Source: Actinoplanes octamycinicus (lineage in GTDB: Bacteria > Actinomycetota > Actinomycetes > Mycobacteriales > Micromonosporaceae). From it: DNA of 64,000 nt. Below are positions 43,652-52,031 of this stretch, piece after piece; position 1 is the stretch's first letter, and every line of letters starts with the position of its first letter. Location of the stretch: assembly GCF_014205225.1 (NCBI RefSeq), contig NZ_JACHNB010000001.1:248001-312000 (forward strand). Direction: 5' to 3'. The position numbers and the translations under genes are program-made. The notes below the pieces were generated by a model. It saw only the letters and a program-made list of their open reading frames with translations, had not been told where the DNA came from and did not search any database.

Positions 43652-44230
43652 GTGACGATCGACATTCTTCAGGCTCAGCAACAGCTCATCGTGCGTCAGC
43701 GCGTGCGTTTGATGGTCAATCAGTACGAGGTCCACGCCTCCACCCCGGACGGCCAGGAGGCCGGCATCCTGGCCTTCGCCCAGCAGAAGCGGCTGGCGTT
43801 CAAGGAGCAGGTCACGCTCTACACCGACGACACCAAGCAGGTGCCGGTGCTGGGCTTCAAGGCCCGCCAGGTGATCGACCTGGGCGCCACCTACGACGTG
43901 GTGGATGCGGCCGGCGCCCCGATCGGCCTGTTCCGCAAGAAGTTCGGCGCCTCGCTGCTGCGCTCCACCTGGGTGCTGGAGCAGCCGGGCTACGCCGAGC
44001 TGGTCGGCCAGGAGCGGAACCTGTTCGTGGCGCTGTGCCGCCGGTTCGTCGACTACCTGTCCTGGCTGCCGTACCACTTCGACTTCGAGATCAACGGGCA
44101 CGTCGGGTTCTCGGTGGAGCGCAAGTGGGGCTTCCGGGACACCTACCGGGTCACCATCCACGACCCGAACCTGGACCGCCGCCTGGTGATCGCGATGGCG
44201 GTCGCCCTGGACGCGCTGCAGGCCCGCTGA
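43652..44230 (+). CDS. LURP-one-related (scramblase-like fold) protein
   Basis: A 192-residue protein with the LURP1/tubby-like beta-barrel layout: RMVNQYEV-type start, AFAQQKRLAFKEQVTLYTDD, a middle VVDAAGAPIGLFRKKFGASLLRS segment and the late FSVERKWGFRDTYRVTI. Members of this family are thought to bind membranes or lipids; the function in bacteria is unknown. It diverges from the MBL hydrolase and is followed 24 nt later by the HD-domain gene. Confidence 0.75.
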   Translation: MTIDILQAQQQLIVRQRVRLMVNQYEVHASTPDGQEAGILAFAQQKRLAFKEQVTLYTDDTKQVPVLGFKARQVIDLGATYDVVDAAGAPIGLFRKKFGASLLRSTWVLEQPGYAELVGQERNLFVALCRRFVDYLSWLPYHFDFEINGHVGFSVERKWGFRDTYRVTIHDPNLDRRLVIAMAVALDALQAR

Positions 44231-44241
44231 TCCGTCCCCGG

Positions 44242-44247
44242 TAATTT
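44242..44247 (+). promoter_or_regulatory. Candidate leaderless -10 element (TAATTT)
   Basis: TAATTT ends 7 nt before ATG 44255. Confidence 0.4.
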
Positions 44248-44254
44248 TGCCGGC

Positions 44255-45721
44255 ATGGACGATCCACGGGCCCAGCGACTCTTCGGCGACAGCACGGTAG
44301 CCCCCGGCGACCTGGCCTTCAGCCCGTTCCGCGTCGACCGGGACCGGATCGTCAGCTCGCCGTTCTTCGCCCGCCTCGCCGGGGTCACCCAGGTGATCAG
44401 CCCCGGCGGGGCCGGTCTGCTGGTGCACAACCGGCTCACCCACAGCCTCAAGGTGGCCCAGGTGGCCCGGGCTATCGCCGAGCGGATCCAGGCCCGGGAC
44501 ACCGCGCTGGCGGAGAAGCTCGGCGGGTGCGACCCGGACGTCGTGGAGGCCGCCGCGCTCGCCCACGACCTGGGGCACCCGCCGTTCGGGCACCTCGGCG
44601 AGCGGGTGCTGGACCGGCTGGCCCGGCAGCGGCTCGGGCTGCGCGACGGCTTCGAGGGGAACGCGCAGTCGTACCGGATCGTGACCAGTACCGAGATCCG
44701 CGGGCAGGCCACCATCGGGCTGAACCTGACCAACGCCACCCGGGCGGCGATCCTGAAGTACCCGTGGACCCGGCACGGGTATCCGGCGCCGCACCCGCGG
44801 TTCATGGACCCGCCGCCGCGCGGGGCGGCCGCCCACCCGGACGACCCGGAGGGCGGCTCGGGCAAGTTCGGGGCGTACTCCACCGAGGTGCACGACGTGC
44901 GGGCGGCGCGGGCGCCGTTCGCCGGGCGGGTGGCCGACTGGCAGCAGACCGTCGAGGCCTCGGTGATGGACGCCGCCGACGACATCGCGTACGCCATCCA
45001 CGACCTGGAGGACGTGCACCGGGTCGGGGTGCTGCAGCAGGGCGCGGTCGCCGCCGAGCTGCTCGCCTGGCAGCGCTGGGGCACCGCGACCGACCTGCGC
45101 CGGTCCGGTGGCGCGATCGAGTCGCTGCGCCGCGGCCTGCACCGCAAGGAGGGCTGGATCGCCGACGACGACGCGTTCTCCGACGCGGTCGAGCTGGTCC
45201 GGGCCGAGCTGGTGGACGGGCTGCTGGCCCAGCCGTTCGACGGGTCGGTGGCCGCCGAGGCGCGGGTCGCGGCGTTCTCGGCGACCTGGACCCGGCGGCT
45301 GGTCGACTCGGTGGAGCTGACCGAGCAGGCGGCGGTCCGCAGCGGGCACGCCCAGCTCGCCGTGGCCCAGTGGCACGAGGTGCAGATCCTCAAGTTCGTG
45401 CAGAACCGGTTCGTGCTGGCCCGGCCGGACCTGGCGCTGCACCAGCGCGGTCAGGCCCGGCTGCTGGCGAGCCTGGTGGAGGCGCTGCTGGGCTGGCTGA
45501 CCGACCCGGACGAGGCGGACCGGCTGCCGCGCCGGCTGCGCGACCTGGTCGAGCTGGCCGAGGCCGAGCTGCCGGAGAGCACCCCGGAGCGGCTCGGCCG
45601 GGCCCGTGGGCGCGCGGTGATCGATTTCGTGGCCGGGCTGACCGACGGGCAGGCGGTCGGGCTGATGGAGGCGCTCTCCGGCCGGTCCCGCCAGCTCTGG
45701 ACCGACGCCTTCGTGCTCTGA
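44255..45721 (+). CDS. dGTPase-like HD-domain triphosphohydrolase
   Basis: Metal-dependent hydrolase of deoxynucleoside triphosphates (family function), 488 residues. The HD motif AALAHDLGHPPFGHLGE is near residue 100-116, preceded by the metal histidine in NRLTHSLKVAQVAR. DAADDIAYAIHDLEDVH supplies the later metal aspartate. The C-terminal half is helical, as in the Dgt family. It would affect dNTP balance or nucleotide quality; the preferred nucleotide is not predictable. The 3' end is convergent with the TetR gene, 9 bp apart. Confidence 0.88.
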   Translation: MDDPRAQRLFGDSTVAPGDLAFSPFRVDRDRIVSSPFFARLAGVTQVISPGGAGLLVHNRLTHSLKVAQVARAIAERIQARDTALAEKLGGCDPDVVEAAALAHDLGHPPFGHLGERVLDRLARQRLGLRDGFEGNAQSYRIVTSTEIRGQATIGLNLTNATRAAILKYPWTRHGYPAPHPRFMDPPPRGAAAHPDDPEGGSGKFGAYSTEVHDVRAARAPFAGRVADWQQTVEASVMDAADDIAYAIHDLEDVHRVGVLQQGAVAAELLAWQRWGTATDLRRSGGAIESLRRGLHRKEGWIADDDAFSDAVELVRAELVDGLLAQPFDGSVAAEARVAAFSATWTRRLVDSVELTEQAAVRSGHAQLAVAQWHEVQILKFVQNRFVLARPDLALHQRGQARLLASLVEALLGWLTDPDEADRLPRRLRDLVELAEAELPESTPERLGRARGRAVIDFVAGLTDGQAVGLMEALSGRSRQLWTDAFVL

Positions 45722-45730
45722 GGCCGGGGC

Positions 45731-46360
45731 CTACTTCTTCCCGGCCCGCTTGATCCGGGAACGCAGCACCCGGGTGGCCAGCGGGCCCAGCTCGTCCATC
45801 ACCTCGACCAGCACGGCGAGCTGATCGATCGCGTCCATCGCGCGCCGGCCGCCCTCCGCGTCGATGCCCTCGAAGAGCTCCAGCCCGACGAACGCCGACG
45901 AGATCGCCTGGGCCAGCCCGGGCACGTCGGCGACCTCGGCGATCGGTGAGCCGGCCAGCACCCGGCGCAGCACCGACTCGATCTCGGCGGTCCAGAGCCG
46001 GAAGGTGGCCCGGATCGGCTCGGCCAGCCGCTCGTTGCTCTGCGCCGCGGCCAGGGTCTGCGCGAGCACCGACACGTTGCCCTGGGCCAGCTCGCTGGCG
46101 TGCAGGTCACGGCCCACCTGGAGCAGCTCGCGCAGCGAGGTGACGGCGGCGAACCGGTCCGCGTAGTGCGCCACCCGCCGCTCGGTGGCCTGCCGGCAGG
46201 CCGCGCCGACCAGCTCGTCGACCGAGCCGTAGTGGTAGAAGACCAGCGCCTGGTTGACCCCGGCCGCCGCCGCGATGGTGCGGGCCGAGGTGCCGGTCAC
46301 CCCGTGGTCGCGCAGGGCGTCCAGGGTGCCGTCCAGCAGGCGTTGCTTGGTGTCGCTCAC
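45731..46360 (-). CDS. TetR-family transcriptional regulator
   Basis: A 209-residue repressor-type regulator. The N-terminal helix-turn-helix is in TIAAAAGVNQALVFYHYGSVDELV, and the C-terminal helical domain would bind a ligand and dimerise. GTG 46360 is chosen for GGAGGA 5 nt upstream. Two palindromes in the gap to the divergent gene (46488-46503 and 46521-46538) are its likely operators, suggesting control of itself and the gene at 46609. Confidence 0.9.
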   Translation of the reverse strand: MSDTKQRLLDGTLDALRDHGVTGTSARTIAAAAGVNQALVFYHYGSVDELVGAACRQATERRVAHYADRFAAVTSLRELLQVGRDLHASELAQGNVSVLAQTLAAAQSNERLAEPIRATFRLWTAEIESVLRRVLAGSPIAEVADVPGLAQAISSAFVGLELFEGIDAEGGRRAMDAIDQLAVLVEVMDELGPLATRVLRSRIKRAGKK

Positions 46361-46487
46361 CGTTGTCCTCCGATCTGACCCTGTCGAGATGATCGATCGC
46401 GGACGCGCCGGCCGCCACCCCCGTGGCGGATTAGCCTGCGGCGCCTTTTTCGTACGCCCTGAGCGCCACCAAGCGGTCGCCCCCCGT

Positions 46488-46503
46488 TTGAGCGACCGCT
46501 CAA
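46488..46503. promoter_or_regulatory. Operator 1 for the TetR regulator (predicted)
   Basis: TTGAGCGACCGCTCAA: a 16-bp palindrome with one mismatched pair. Confidence 0.65.
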
Positions 46504-46520
46504 GCGCCACAGTAGCCGTC

Positions 46521-46538
46521 CTTGAGCGGCCGCTCAAG
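46521..46538. promoter_or_regulatory. Operator 2 for the TetR regulator (predicted)
   Basis: CTTGAGCGGCCGCTCAAG: a perfect 18-bp palindrome with the same core as operator 1. Centres are 34 bp apart, about three helical turns, so dimers would sit on the same face. Confidence 0.7.
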
Positions 46539-46608
46539 CACTCTCCCCTGGTGACTTACGCGATTGCGGTGTAAGCATGTAATCACAGCACTGACCGAGG
46601 AGGTCGTC

Positions 46609-47163
46609 ATGCGTTTCCGTCCCCCCGCCCCGCCCGGGGCACGCACCGAGCCGCCGCCCGCTGACGACGCCGCCGCCTGGGTGACCGGAGCGGTGCCGGA
46701 CGGGTGGTTCGTCGAGCCGCCCGAGGTCGTGGTGGACCGCGACGAGATCATCATCTGGGGCCGGCTGCCCGAGCCGGACCTGCCCGCCGAGGCCACCGAC
46801 GCGGACCGGGCCGCCGCGCAGGCCGGCCGGATCACCCAGTTCCGGGAGAACACCCGGGACGACCGGATCCGGGTCGCCCGCCAGGTCGAGCACCGCTACC
46901 AGCGCAAGGTCGCCTGGGGCGCGCGCTGCGGCGACAGCTCCGAGCTGTGGACGCACCTGGCCGCCCCGGTGATGACCCGGCTGCGCCAGCCCGAGCGCCA
47001 GGTGCTGGACACCCTGGTGGACGCGGGCGTCGCCCGGTCCCGGTCGGACGCGCTGGCCTGGTGCGTCCGGCTGGTCGGGCAGCACACCGAGGACTGGCTG
47101 GCCGACCTGCGCACCGCCATGACCAAGGTCGACGAGCTGAGGAAACAAGGCCCACTAGGGTGA
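46609..47163 (+). CDS. Hypothetical protein, 184 aa
   Basis: No family recognised. It begins with a Pro-rich tail (residues 1-20). An acidic region with VPDGWFVEPPEVVVDRDEIIIWG and a basic segment (RDDRIRVARQVEHRYQRKV) follow, then a helical C-terminus with RSRSDALAWCVRLVGQHTEDWL, which could be a ribbon-helix-helix-like or winged fold. ATG 46609 has GAGGAGG 5 nt upstream. It is divergent from the TetR gene behind two palindromic operators and is followed 4 nt later by the HipA-like gene. Confidence 0.7.
   Translation: MRFRPPAPPGARTEPPPADDAAAWVTGAVPDGWFVEPPEVVVDRDEIIIWGRLPEPDLPAEATDADRAAAQAGRITQFRENTRDDRIRVARQVEHRYQRKVAWGARCGDSSELWTHLAAPVMTRLRQPERQVLDTLVDAGVARSRSDALAWCVRLVGQHTEDWLADLRTAMTKVDELRKQGPLG
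47156..47161 (+). promoter_or_regulatory. Candidate leaderless -10 element (TAGGGT)
   Basis: TAGGGT overlaps the stop codon of the preceding gene and ends 6 nt before GTG 47168, so the HipA-like gene may have its own start site. Confidence 0.4.
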
Positions 47164-47167
47164 TCAC

Positions 47168-47890
47168 GTGTTACGTGATGTCACGGCGATCCGCTATGTC
47201 ACCCCGCTGAGGGAGGGCGGCTCGCTTCCCGGGGTCGTCGAGGCCGACGACCTCGGGACCTACGTGGTGAAGTTCCGCGGCGCCGGCCAGGGACCGAAAG
47301 CGCTGGTCGCCGAGGTGATCGCGGGCGAGCTGGCGCGCCGGCTCGGCCTGCCGGTGCCGGAGCTGGCCCGCGTCGAGCTGGATCCGGTGGTGGCCCGGGC
47401 CGAGCCGGACGAGGAGGTCCAGGAGCTGATCAAGGCGAGTGCCGGCGGCAACCTGGGGATGGACTTCCTGCCCGGCGCGCTGGGCTACGACCCGAACGCG
47501 CACCCGGTCGAGGCCGGCCTGGCCAGCCGGGTGCTCGCCTTCGACGCGTTCGTGGAAAATGTGGACCGCAGCTGGCGCAACCCGAACCTGCTGATCTGGC
47601 ACGGCGGCCTGTGGCTGATCGACCACGGCGCCACGCTCTACTTCCACCACAACTGGGCGCGGGCGGAGAGCGTCGTGCACCGGCCGTACAAGTGGGACGA
47701 CCACGTGCTCAAGCCGTACGCCACCGCGCTCGCCGCCGAGGGCCCGGCGCTGGCCGCCCGGATCACCCCGGAGCTGCTGGCCGAGGTGGTCGAGCTGGTC
47801 CCCGGCGACTGGCTGGACGACGGCGACCGGGACGCCTATCGCGACCATCTCGCGCGCCGCGCCGCCCAGCCGGAGGCGTGGCTGCCGTGA
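47168..47890 (+). CDS. HipA-like protein kinase
   Basis: A 240-residue kinase-fold protein, about half the length of HipA toxins and lacking their N-terminal subdomain. Visible features are the ATP-binding lysine region YVVKFRGAGQGPKALVAE, FDAFVENVDRSWRNPNLLI (catalytic Asp-Asn region) and LWLIDHGATLYFHH (metal-binding Asp). It overlaps the DUF3037 gene by 4 bp. HipA-type kinases phosphorylate tRNA synthetases or other proteins; the target here is unknown. Confidence 0.82.
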   Translation: MLRDVTAIRYVTPLREGGSLPGVVEADDLGTYVVKFRGAGQGPKALVAEVIAGELARRLGLPVPELARVELDPVVARAEPDEEVQELIKASAGGNLGMDFLPGALGYDPNAHPVEAGLASRVLAFDAFVENVDRSWRNPNLLIWHGGLWLIDHGATLYFHHNWARAESVVHRPYKWDDHVLKPYATALAAEGPALAARITPELLAEVVELVPGDWLDDGDRDAYRDHLARRAAQPEAWLP

Positions 47891-48258
47891 CCAGGATCCC
47901 CTACGAGTACGCGGTGATCCAGGCGGTGCCCCGGATCGAGCGCGGTGAGCTGATCAACGTCGGGGTGCTGCTCTACTGCCAGCGCCAGGACTTCCTGGCC
48001 GCCCGCACACACCTGGACGAGACCCGCCTGCTGACCCTCGATCCGGCCGCCGACGTGGCCGCGGTCCGGGCCGCCCTCGCGTCCTGGGAGGCGACCTGTC
48101 AGGGTGGCGGCGCCTCGGCCGGGATGAAGCTGGGCGAGCGGTTCCGCTGGCTGGCCGCCCCGCGCAGCACCGTCCTGCGGGCCGGCCCGGTCCACATGGG
48201 GTTGACCGTGGATCCGGCCGCCGAGCTGGAGAGGCTTGTCGAACTGCTGGTCCGCTGA
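47887..48258 (+). CDS. DUF3037 family protein
   Basis: A 123-residue protein starting TRIPYEYAVIQAVPRIERGELINVGVLLYC, which is the signature of DUF3037. The GTG start overlaps the stop codon of the HipA-like gene (GTGA). The pairing of a small HipA-like kinase with DUF3037 suggests a functional partner, perhaps a regulator or substrate; this is inference. Confidence 0.8.
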   Translation: MTRIPYEYAVIQAVPRIERGELINVGVLLYCQRQDFLAARTHLDETRLLTLDPAADVAAVRAALASWEATCQGGGASAGMKLGERFRWLAAPRSTVLRAGPVHMGLTVDPAAELERLVELLVR

Positions 48259-48293
48259 TACAAACCTCCGACCGACGAGGTTGCGAGGTTGCC

Positions 48294-48413
48294 ATGGACA
48301 CGATGGATCAGAACGCCGCGAAGCGGGCGGACCGCCCGGTCCTGCCCGGCCCCGGGCGCGGACTCCTGCCCCGTCCGGCCGAGCCGGCCCCGGCTCCGGG
48401 CCCGCGCGACTGA
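48294..48413 (+). CDS. Small Pro-rich ORF, 39 aa
   Basis: It begins MDTMDQNAAKRADRP and continues Pro/Ala/Gly-rich. A weak GAGG lies upstream and a strong bidirectional terminator directly follows the stop codon, which favours a real transcript. It has no recognised family; it could be a chance frame. Confidence 0.35.
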   Translation: MDTMDQNAAKRADRPVLPGPGRGLLPRPAEPAPAPGPRD

Positions 48414-48416
48414 CCT

Positions 48417-48473
48417 CGACGAACGAGAAAGGGGCTGGACCGCCGTCGCGGCCCAGCCCCTTGTCGTTCGTCG
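48417..48473. terminator. Bidirectional terminator
   Basis: Outer arms CGACGAACGA (48417-48426) / TCGTTCGTCG (48464-48473) and inner arms GGGGCTGG / CCAGCCCC are all perfect. It sits between a plus-strand run and the convergent acyltransferase gene. Confidence 0.85.
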
Positions 48474-49832
48474 TCAGTGGGATCCGGCGCCGACCTGCGG
48501 GAGCACCACGGTCGGTCCCTCGACGGCCGTCTCCGCGCGCGGGGCCGGCACCGGCGGCTCGGTGTCCGGGCCCAGCCGCTGCTGGAGCAGGTCCTGGACC
48601 TTCCGGCCGAGCGCCTGGCCGGGCTTCTCCACGAACCGGTAGCAGAGCCAGGCGGCCAGCAGCGTGCATGCCCAGAAGAGCAGGCCGAAGCCGGCCCGGC
48701 CGACCGGGCCGCCGCGCATGTCGGCCGGGACCAGCTCCTGCAGGACGTAGAGCAGCACCATGTGCAGCAGGTAGACCGAGTAGCTGACCTCGCCGAGCCA
48801 GGTCAGCGCCTTCGGCATCGGCCGGTGCCGCAGCGCGAAGCCGGCCGCGAAGGTGGCCGCCACGGCGAGCCCGGCGGTGGACCAGACGACCAGGTCCCGC
48901 TCCCGGCCGGTGTACAGGTAGTTGGTGACCATCAGGGCGACCAGCACCACACCCAGCGCGCCCGCGCCGAGCCGCCGGTCGATCTGCCCGTGGTGCATCC
49001 GGTAGATCACCGTGCCGGCGAACAGCAGGCTGAGCATCAGGATCGCCTGCCACGACCCGGACGCGGTGGTCCACTTGGTGGCGTGGCCGTTGACCAGCGG
49101 CAGGGCCAGGAACTCGATGCCGACCACGCCGGCGAACATGACCAGCGGACGGCGGCCGCTCAGGTAGGCGGCCACCATGGCGACGAACGAGACCAGCACC
49201 ACGACCGCCAGGGTCCGCCGGTCGGCGACCCGGTGACCGACGAAGGCGTCCGGCAGACGGGAGCCGACGACCAGCGCGACCAGAGCCAGGCCGCCCGCCC
49301 AGTAGGCGCTGAACCGGTGCAGACCCCAGACGAACAGGCCGGCCACCACCAGGTAGAACAGCATCTCGTAGGCGAGGGTCCAGAACGGCCAGATCAGGCC
49401 GCGCATGCCGAGGAACTCGTGCAGCATCGTCATGTGCCCGAGCAGGCCGGTGGCGGTCTCCGACTTCAGTCCCTGGTTGACGGTCAGCAGGTCCAGCGCC
49501 ACCAGGCCGAGGATCAGCACGATCGTGGTCAGGTAGGCCGGGTAGATGCGGAACAGCCGGCCGACCCAGAACTTGCGCAGCGAGCCGTGCCGCTCCAGGG
49601 ACATCGGGATGACGTAACCGGAGACCAGGAAGAAGAGGAAGACACCGTACCGGCCCAGGTCGAAGACCGGCAGGATCGCTCGGTGCACGTCCATCCCGAG
49701 CACCGCCGGGCTGAGGTGGAACAGCGCCACGACGACCGCGGCGAAACCGCGGAGAGCGTCGAGCCATCCCATGCGCGAGGCGGGTCGGGCAGCTGCGGGC
49801 GCGCCCGGCGGCGCTGACTGGATCACAGACAT
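48474..49832 (-). CDS. Acyltransferase 3 family membrane protein
   Basis: Integral membrane O-acyltransferase (OafA-like), 452 residues with about ten helices. It opens with GWLDALRGFAAVVVALFHLS, holding the catalytic histidine, and continues with VFLFFLVSGYVIPMSLERHGSLRKFWVGRLFRIYPAY cut across two motifs. Such enzymes acetylate or succinylate sugars of surface polymers, antibiotics or glycans. The acceptor is not predictable. Confidence 0.87.
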   Translation of the reverse strand: MSVIQSAPPGAPAAARPASRMGWLDALRGFAAVVVALFHLSPAVLGMDVHRAILPVFDLGRYGVFLFFLVSGYVIPMSLERHGSLRKFWVGRLFRIYPAYLTTIVLILGLVALDLLTVNQGLKSETATGLLGHMTMLHEFLGMRGLIWPFWTLAYEMLFYLVVAGLFVWGLHRFSAYWAGGLALVALVVGSRLPDAFVGHRVADRRTLAVVVLVSFVAMVAAYLSGRRPLVMFAGVVGIEFLALPLVNGHATKWTTASGSWQAILMLSLLFAGTVIYRMHHGQIDRRLGAGALGVVLVALMVTNYLYTGRERDLVVWSTAGLAVAATFAAGFALRHRPMPKALTWLGEVSYSVYLLHMVLLYVLQELVPADMRGGPVGRAGFGLLFWACTLLAAWLCYRFVEKPGQALGRKVQDLLQQRLGPDTEPPVPAPRAETAVEGPTVVLPQVGAGSH

Positions 49833-49960
49833 AGCCGCGCCACGGTAACTGTGGGCAGGCTATGAACCGCCGGTCAAAAGATCACAAGTTCATAGCGAAA
49901 GCACAGTGAACTGCTAGCGGAGGCATAGTAAACAGCGCGAACCGAATGAAGCGGACATGT

Positions 49961-50830
49961 CTAGCCAAGATCGACTTCATATCGGGCGCCGCGCGGTGAC
50001 ACGCAGAAGACGGTGTCCGCCGGGTGCAACCGGGCATCCTCCGCATAGCGGGCGGCGAGCTTCCGCTCGGCCCCCGCGTCCCCGGCGTCGGCCGCGAGCA
50101 GCAGGTCGGCGATCTCGTCCAGCCAGGCCAGGTCGGCCGGCAGATCGGCGGGCATCTCGGTCCACTCCCGGTCGGCGAACGGGACGCCCTCCCCGAACAG
50201 ATCCCAGAGCAGCAGCTCGTCGCCCCTCCGGTGGGCCAGCTCGTGCAGCAGGTACTGCAGGAGCATCCACGGGCCGCCGATCGGGTGGCCGGGGGCCACC
50301 CCGTACGCCGAGGGGTCGATTTCGCCGCGCCGGAAGGCGCGCCAGCACTGCGCCGCGGTCCGCAGCCCGGACGGGCCCAGCGGCACGTCGGCGAGGTCGA
50401 GGCCGGGGTCCATGGCGATCCAGCGGGCGCCGTCGTGGTACTCCGTGATCACGTGGTCGACGTGGAAGTCCGGGATCAGGTAGTCGGCGAAGCCGACCCG
50501 GGTGCGGGCCGGGATCCGGTGGGCGCGCAACGCCGCGACGGTGAGCAGAGCCGCGTCCCGGCAGCAGCCGACCAGCCGCTCCTCGACCGGGCGCGGGGCG
50601 TCGAGCGGCGCGCCGCCGAACCGCTCGTGGTCCCGGTCGAGCATCCGGCTCACCCAGCGGAGGTCGATGTCGGCCAGCCGCTCCGGCGGGAAGTCGATCC
50701 CGGAGCCGACGTAGTGCACGGTCAGGTTGCGGACGACGGCGCCGATCGCCGCCGGGTCGGCGGGCAGCGCGGCGAGCCGCTCGTGGTGCCGCCCCGGATC
50801 GGAGAACCGGCTCTGTCGCATGTGGTCCAT
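49961..50830 (-). CDS. Transglutaminase-like domain protein
   Basis: A 289-residue protein with the papain-like triad order: Cys in GCCRDAALL, His in FHVDHVITEYHDG and Asp in WIAMDPGLDLAD. The sequence before the triad (LRWVSRMLDRDHERFGGA) is helical. Bacterial members are proteases or deamidases of unknown targets. There is no signal peptide, so it is probably cytoplasmic. ATG 50830 is taken as the start; ATG 50821 is three codons later. Confidence 0.78.
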   Translation of the reverse strand: MDHMRQSRFSDPGRHHERLAALPADPAAIGAVVRNLTVHYVGSGIDFPPERLADIDLRWVSRMLDRDHERFGGAPLDAPRPVEERLVGCCRDAALLTVAALRAHRIPARTRVGFADYLIPDFHVDHVITEYHDGARWIAMDPGLDLADVPLGPSGLRTAAQCWRAFRRGEIDPSAYGVAPGHPIGGPWMLLQYLLHELAHRRGDELLLWDLFGEGVPFADREWTEMPADLPADLAWLDEIADLLLAADAGDAGAERKLAARYAEDARLHPADTVFCVSPRGARYEVDLG

Positions 50831-50894
50831 GAACCCGATGATGAAGTCTCTCCCAGGGGGAGAGTAAAGGGCATCGCGCCGGGAATTTTCGCGG

Positions 50895-50900
50895 CAGACT
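50895..50900 (+). promoter_or_regulatory. Candidate leaderless -10 element (CAGACT)
   Basis: CAGACT ends 6 nt before ATG 50907. Confidence 0.4.
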
Positions 50901-50906
50901 GGGCGG

Positions 50907-51974
50907 ATGCAGCTGCCGATCCAGCACCCGGTCAAGCCGATGCTCGCCAAGCCCGTCGCGGAGATCCCACCCGGGCAGATCTACGAGCCGAAATGGGACG
51001 GCTTCCGGTCGATCATCTTCCGGGACGGCGACGAGGTGGAGATCGGCAGCCGCAACGAGAAACCGATGACCCGGTACTTCCCCGAGGTCGTCGAGGCGGT
51101 GCTGGCGAACTTCCCGGAGCGGGCGGTGATCGACGGCGAGGTGATCGTCGCCGACACCGGGCGCAACACGCTCGACTTCGAGGCGCTGCAGCAGCGGATC
51201 CACCCGGCGGCCAGCCGGGTCAAGCTGCTGTCCGAGCAGACCCCGGCCGCCTTCGTCGCCTTCGACCTGCTGGCGCTCGGTGACGAGGATCTCACCGAGC
51301 TGCCCTTCGAGCAGCGGCGGGACCGCTTGCGGCAGGCCCTGGCCGGGGCCAAGGCCCCGGTGTACGTGACGCCGGCCACCGACGACCTGGAGACCGCGCG
51401 GCGCTGGTTCGACCAGTTCGAAGGCGCCGGGCTGGACGGCCTGATCGCCAAGCCGCGCGACCTGACCTACCAGCCGGACAAGCGGGTGATGTTCAAGGTC
51501 AAGCACAAGCGCACCGCGGACTGCGTGGTGGCCGGCTACCGGGTGCACAAGTCCGCGGAGAACCGGATCGGCTCGCTGCTGCTCGGCCTCTACGACGAGC
51601 GGGACGTGCTGGTCTCGGTCGGGGTGATCGGCGCCTTCCCGGTGGCCGTCCGCGAGGAGCTGTTCGCGGAGCTGCAGCCGCTGGTCACCGGCTTCGAGGG
51701 GCATCCGTGGGACTGGGCGGCCCACCTGCAGGGCGAGCGCACCCCGCGGAAGAACGAGGTGAGCCGGTGGAACAACGGCAAGGACCTGTCGTTCACCCCG
51801 CTGCGGCCGGAGCGGGTGGTCGAGGTCCGCTACGACTACATGGAGGGCCTCCGCTTCCGGCACACCGCCCAGTTCGAGCGCTGGCGGCCCGACCGGGAGC
51901 CGCGGACCTGCACCTACGAGCAGCTGGAGCGGCCGGTCCGGTTCGATCTGGCCGAGGTGCTCACCAGCCGCTGA
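50907..51974 (+). CDS. ligC: ATP-dependent DNA ligase (LigC-type)
   Basis: Seals nicks by lysine adenylation, 355 residues, stand-alone. Motif I is EPKWDGFR with nucleophile K29; motif III FVAFDLLAL, motif IV GLDGLIAKP and motif V MFKVKHKR follow. The C-terminal OB domain contains RPERVVEVRYDYMEG. LigC in actinobacteria serves base-excision repair and back-up end joining. No Ku gene is adjacent; a LigD-type polymerase is at 56.5 kb. Confidence 0.92.
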   Translation: MQLPIQHPVKPMLAKPVAEIPPGQIYEPKWDGFRSIIFRDGDEVEIGSRNEKPMTRYFPEVVEAVLANFPERAVIDGEVIVADTGRNTLDFEALQQRIHPAASRVKLLSEQTPAAFVAFDLLALGDEDLTELPFEQRRDRLRQALAGAKAPVYVTPATDDLETARRWFDQFEGAGLDGLIAKPRDLTYQPDKRVMFKVKHKRTADCVVAGYRVHKSAENRIGSLLLGLYDERDVLVSVGVIGAFPVAVREELFAELQPLVTGFEGHPWDWAAHLQGERTPRKNEVSRWNNGKDLSFTPLRPERVVEVRYDYMEGLRFRHTAQFERWRPDREPRTCTYEQLERPVRFDLAEVLTSR

Positions 51975-52031
51975 GCCGGGTTGTCGGACGGACCGGCTAG
52001 CCTGGGTGCCCTGTCGTCGAAAGGTCGAGCC

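Noticed and set aside
47168..48258. Classical HipBA toxin-antitoxin locus
   Set aside because: No helix-turn-helix HipB gene is coupled, and the kinase is about half the HipA length.
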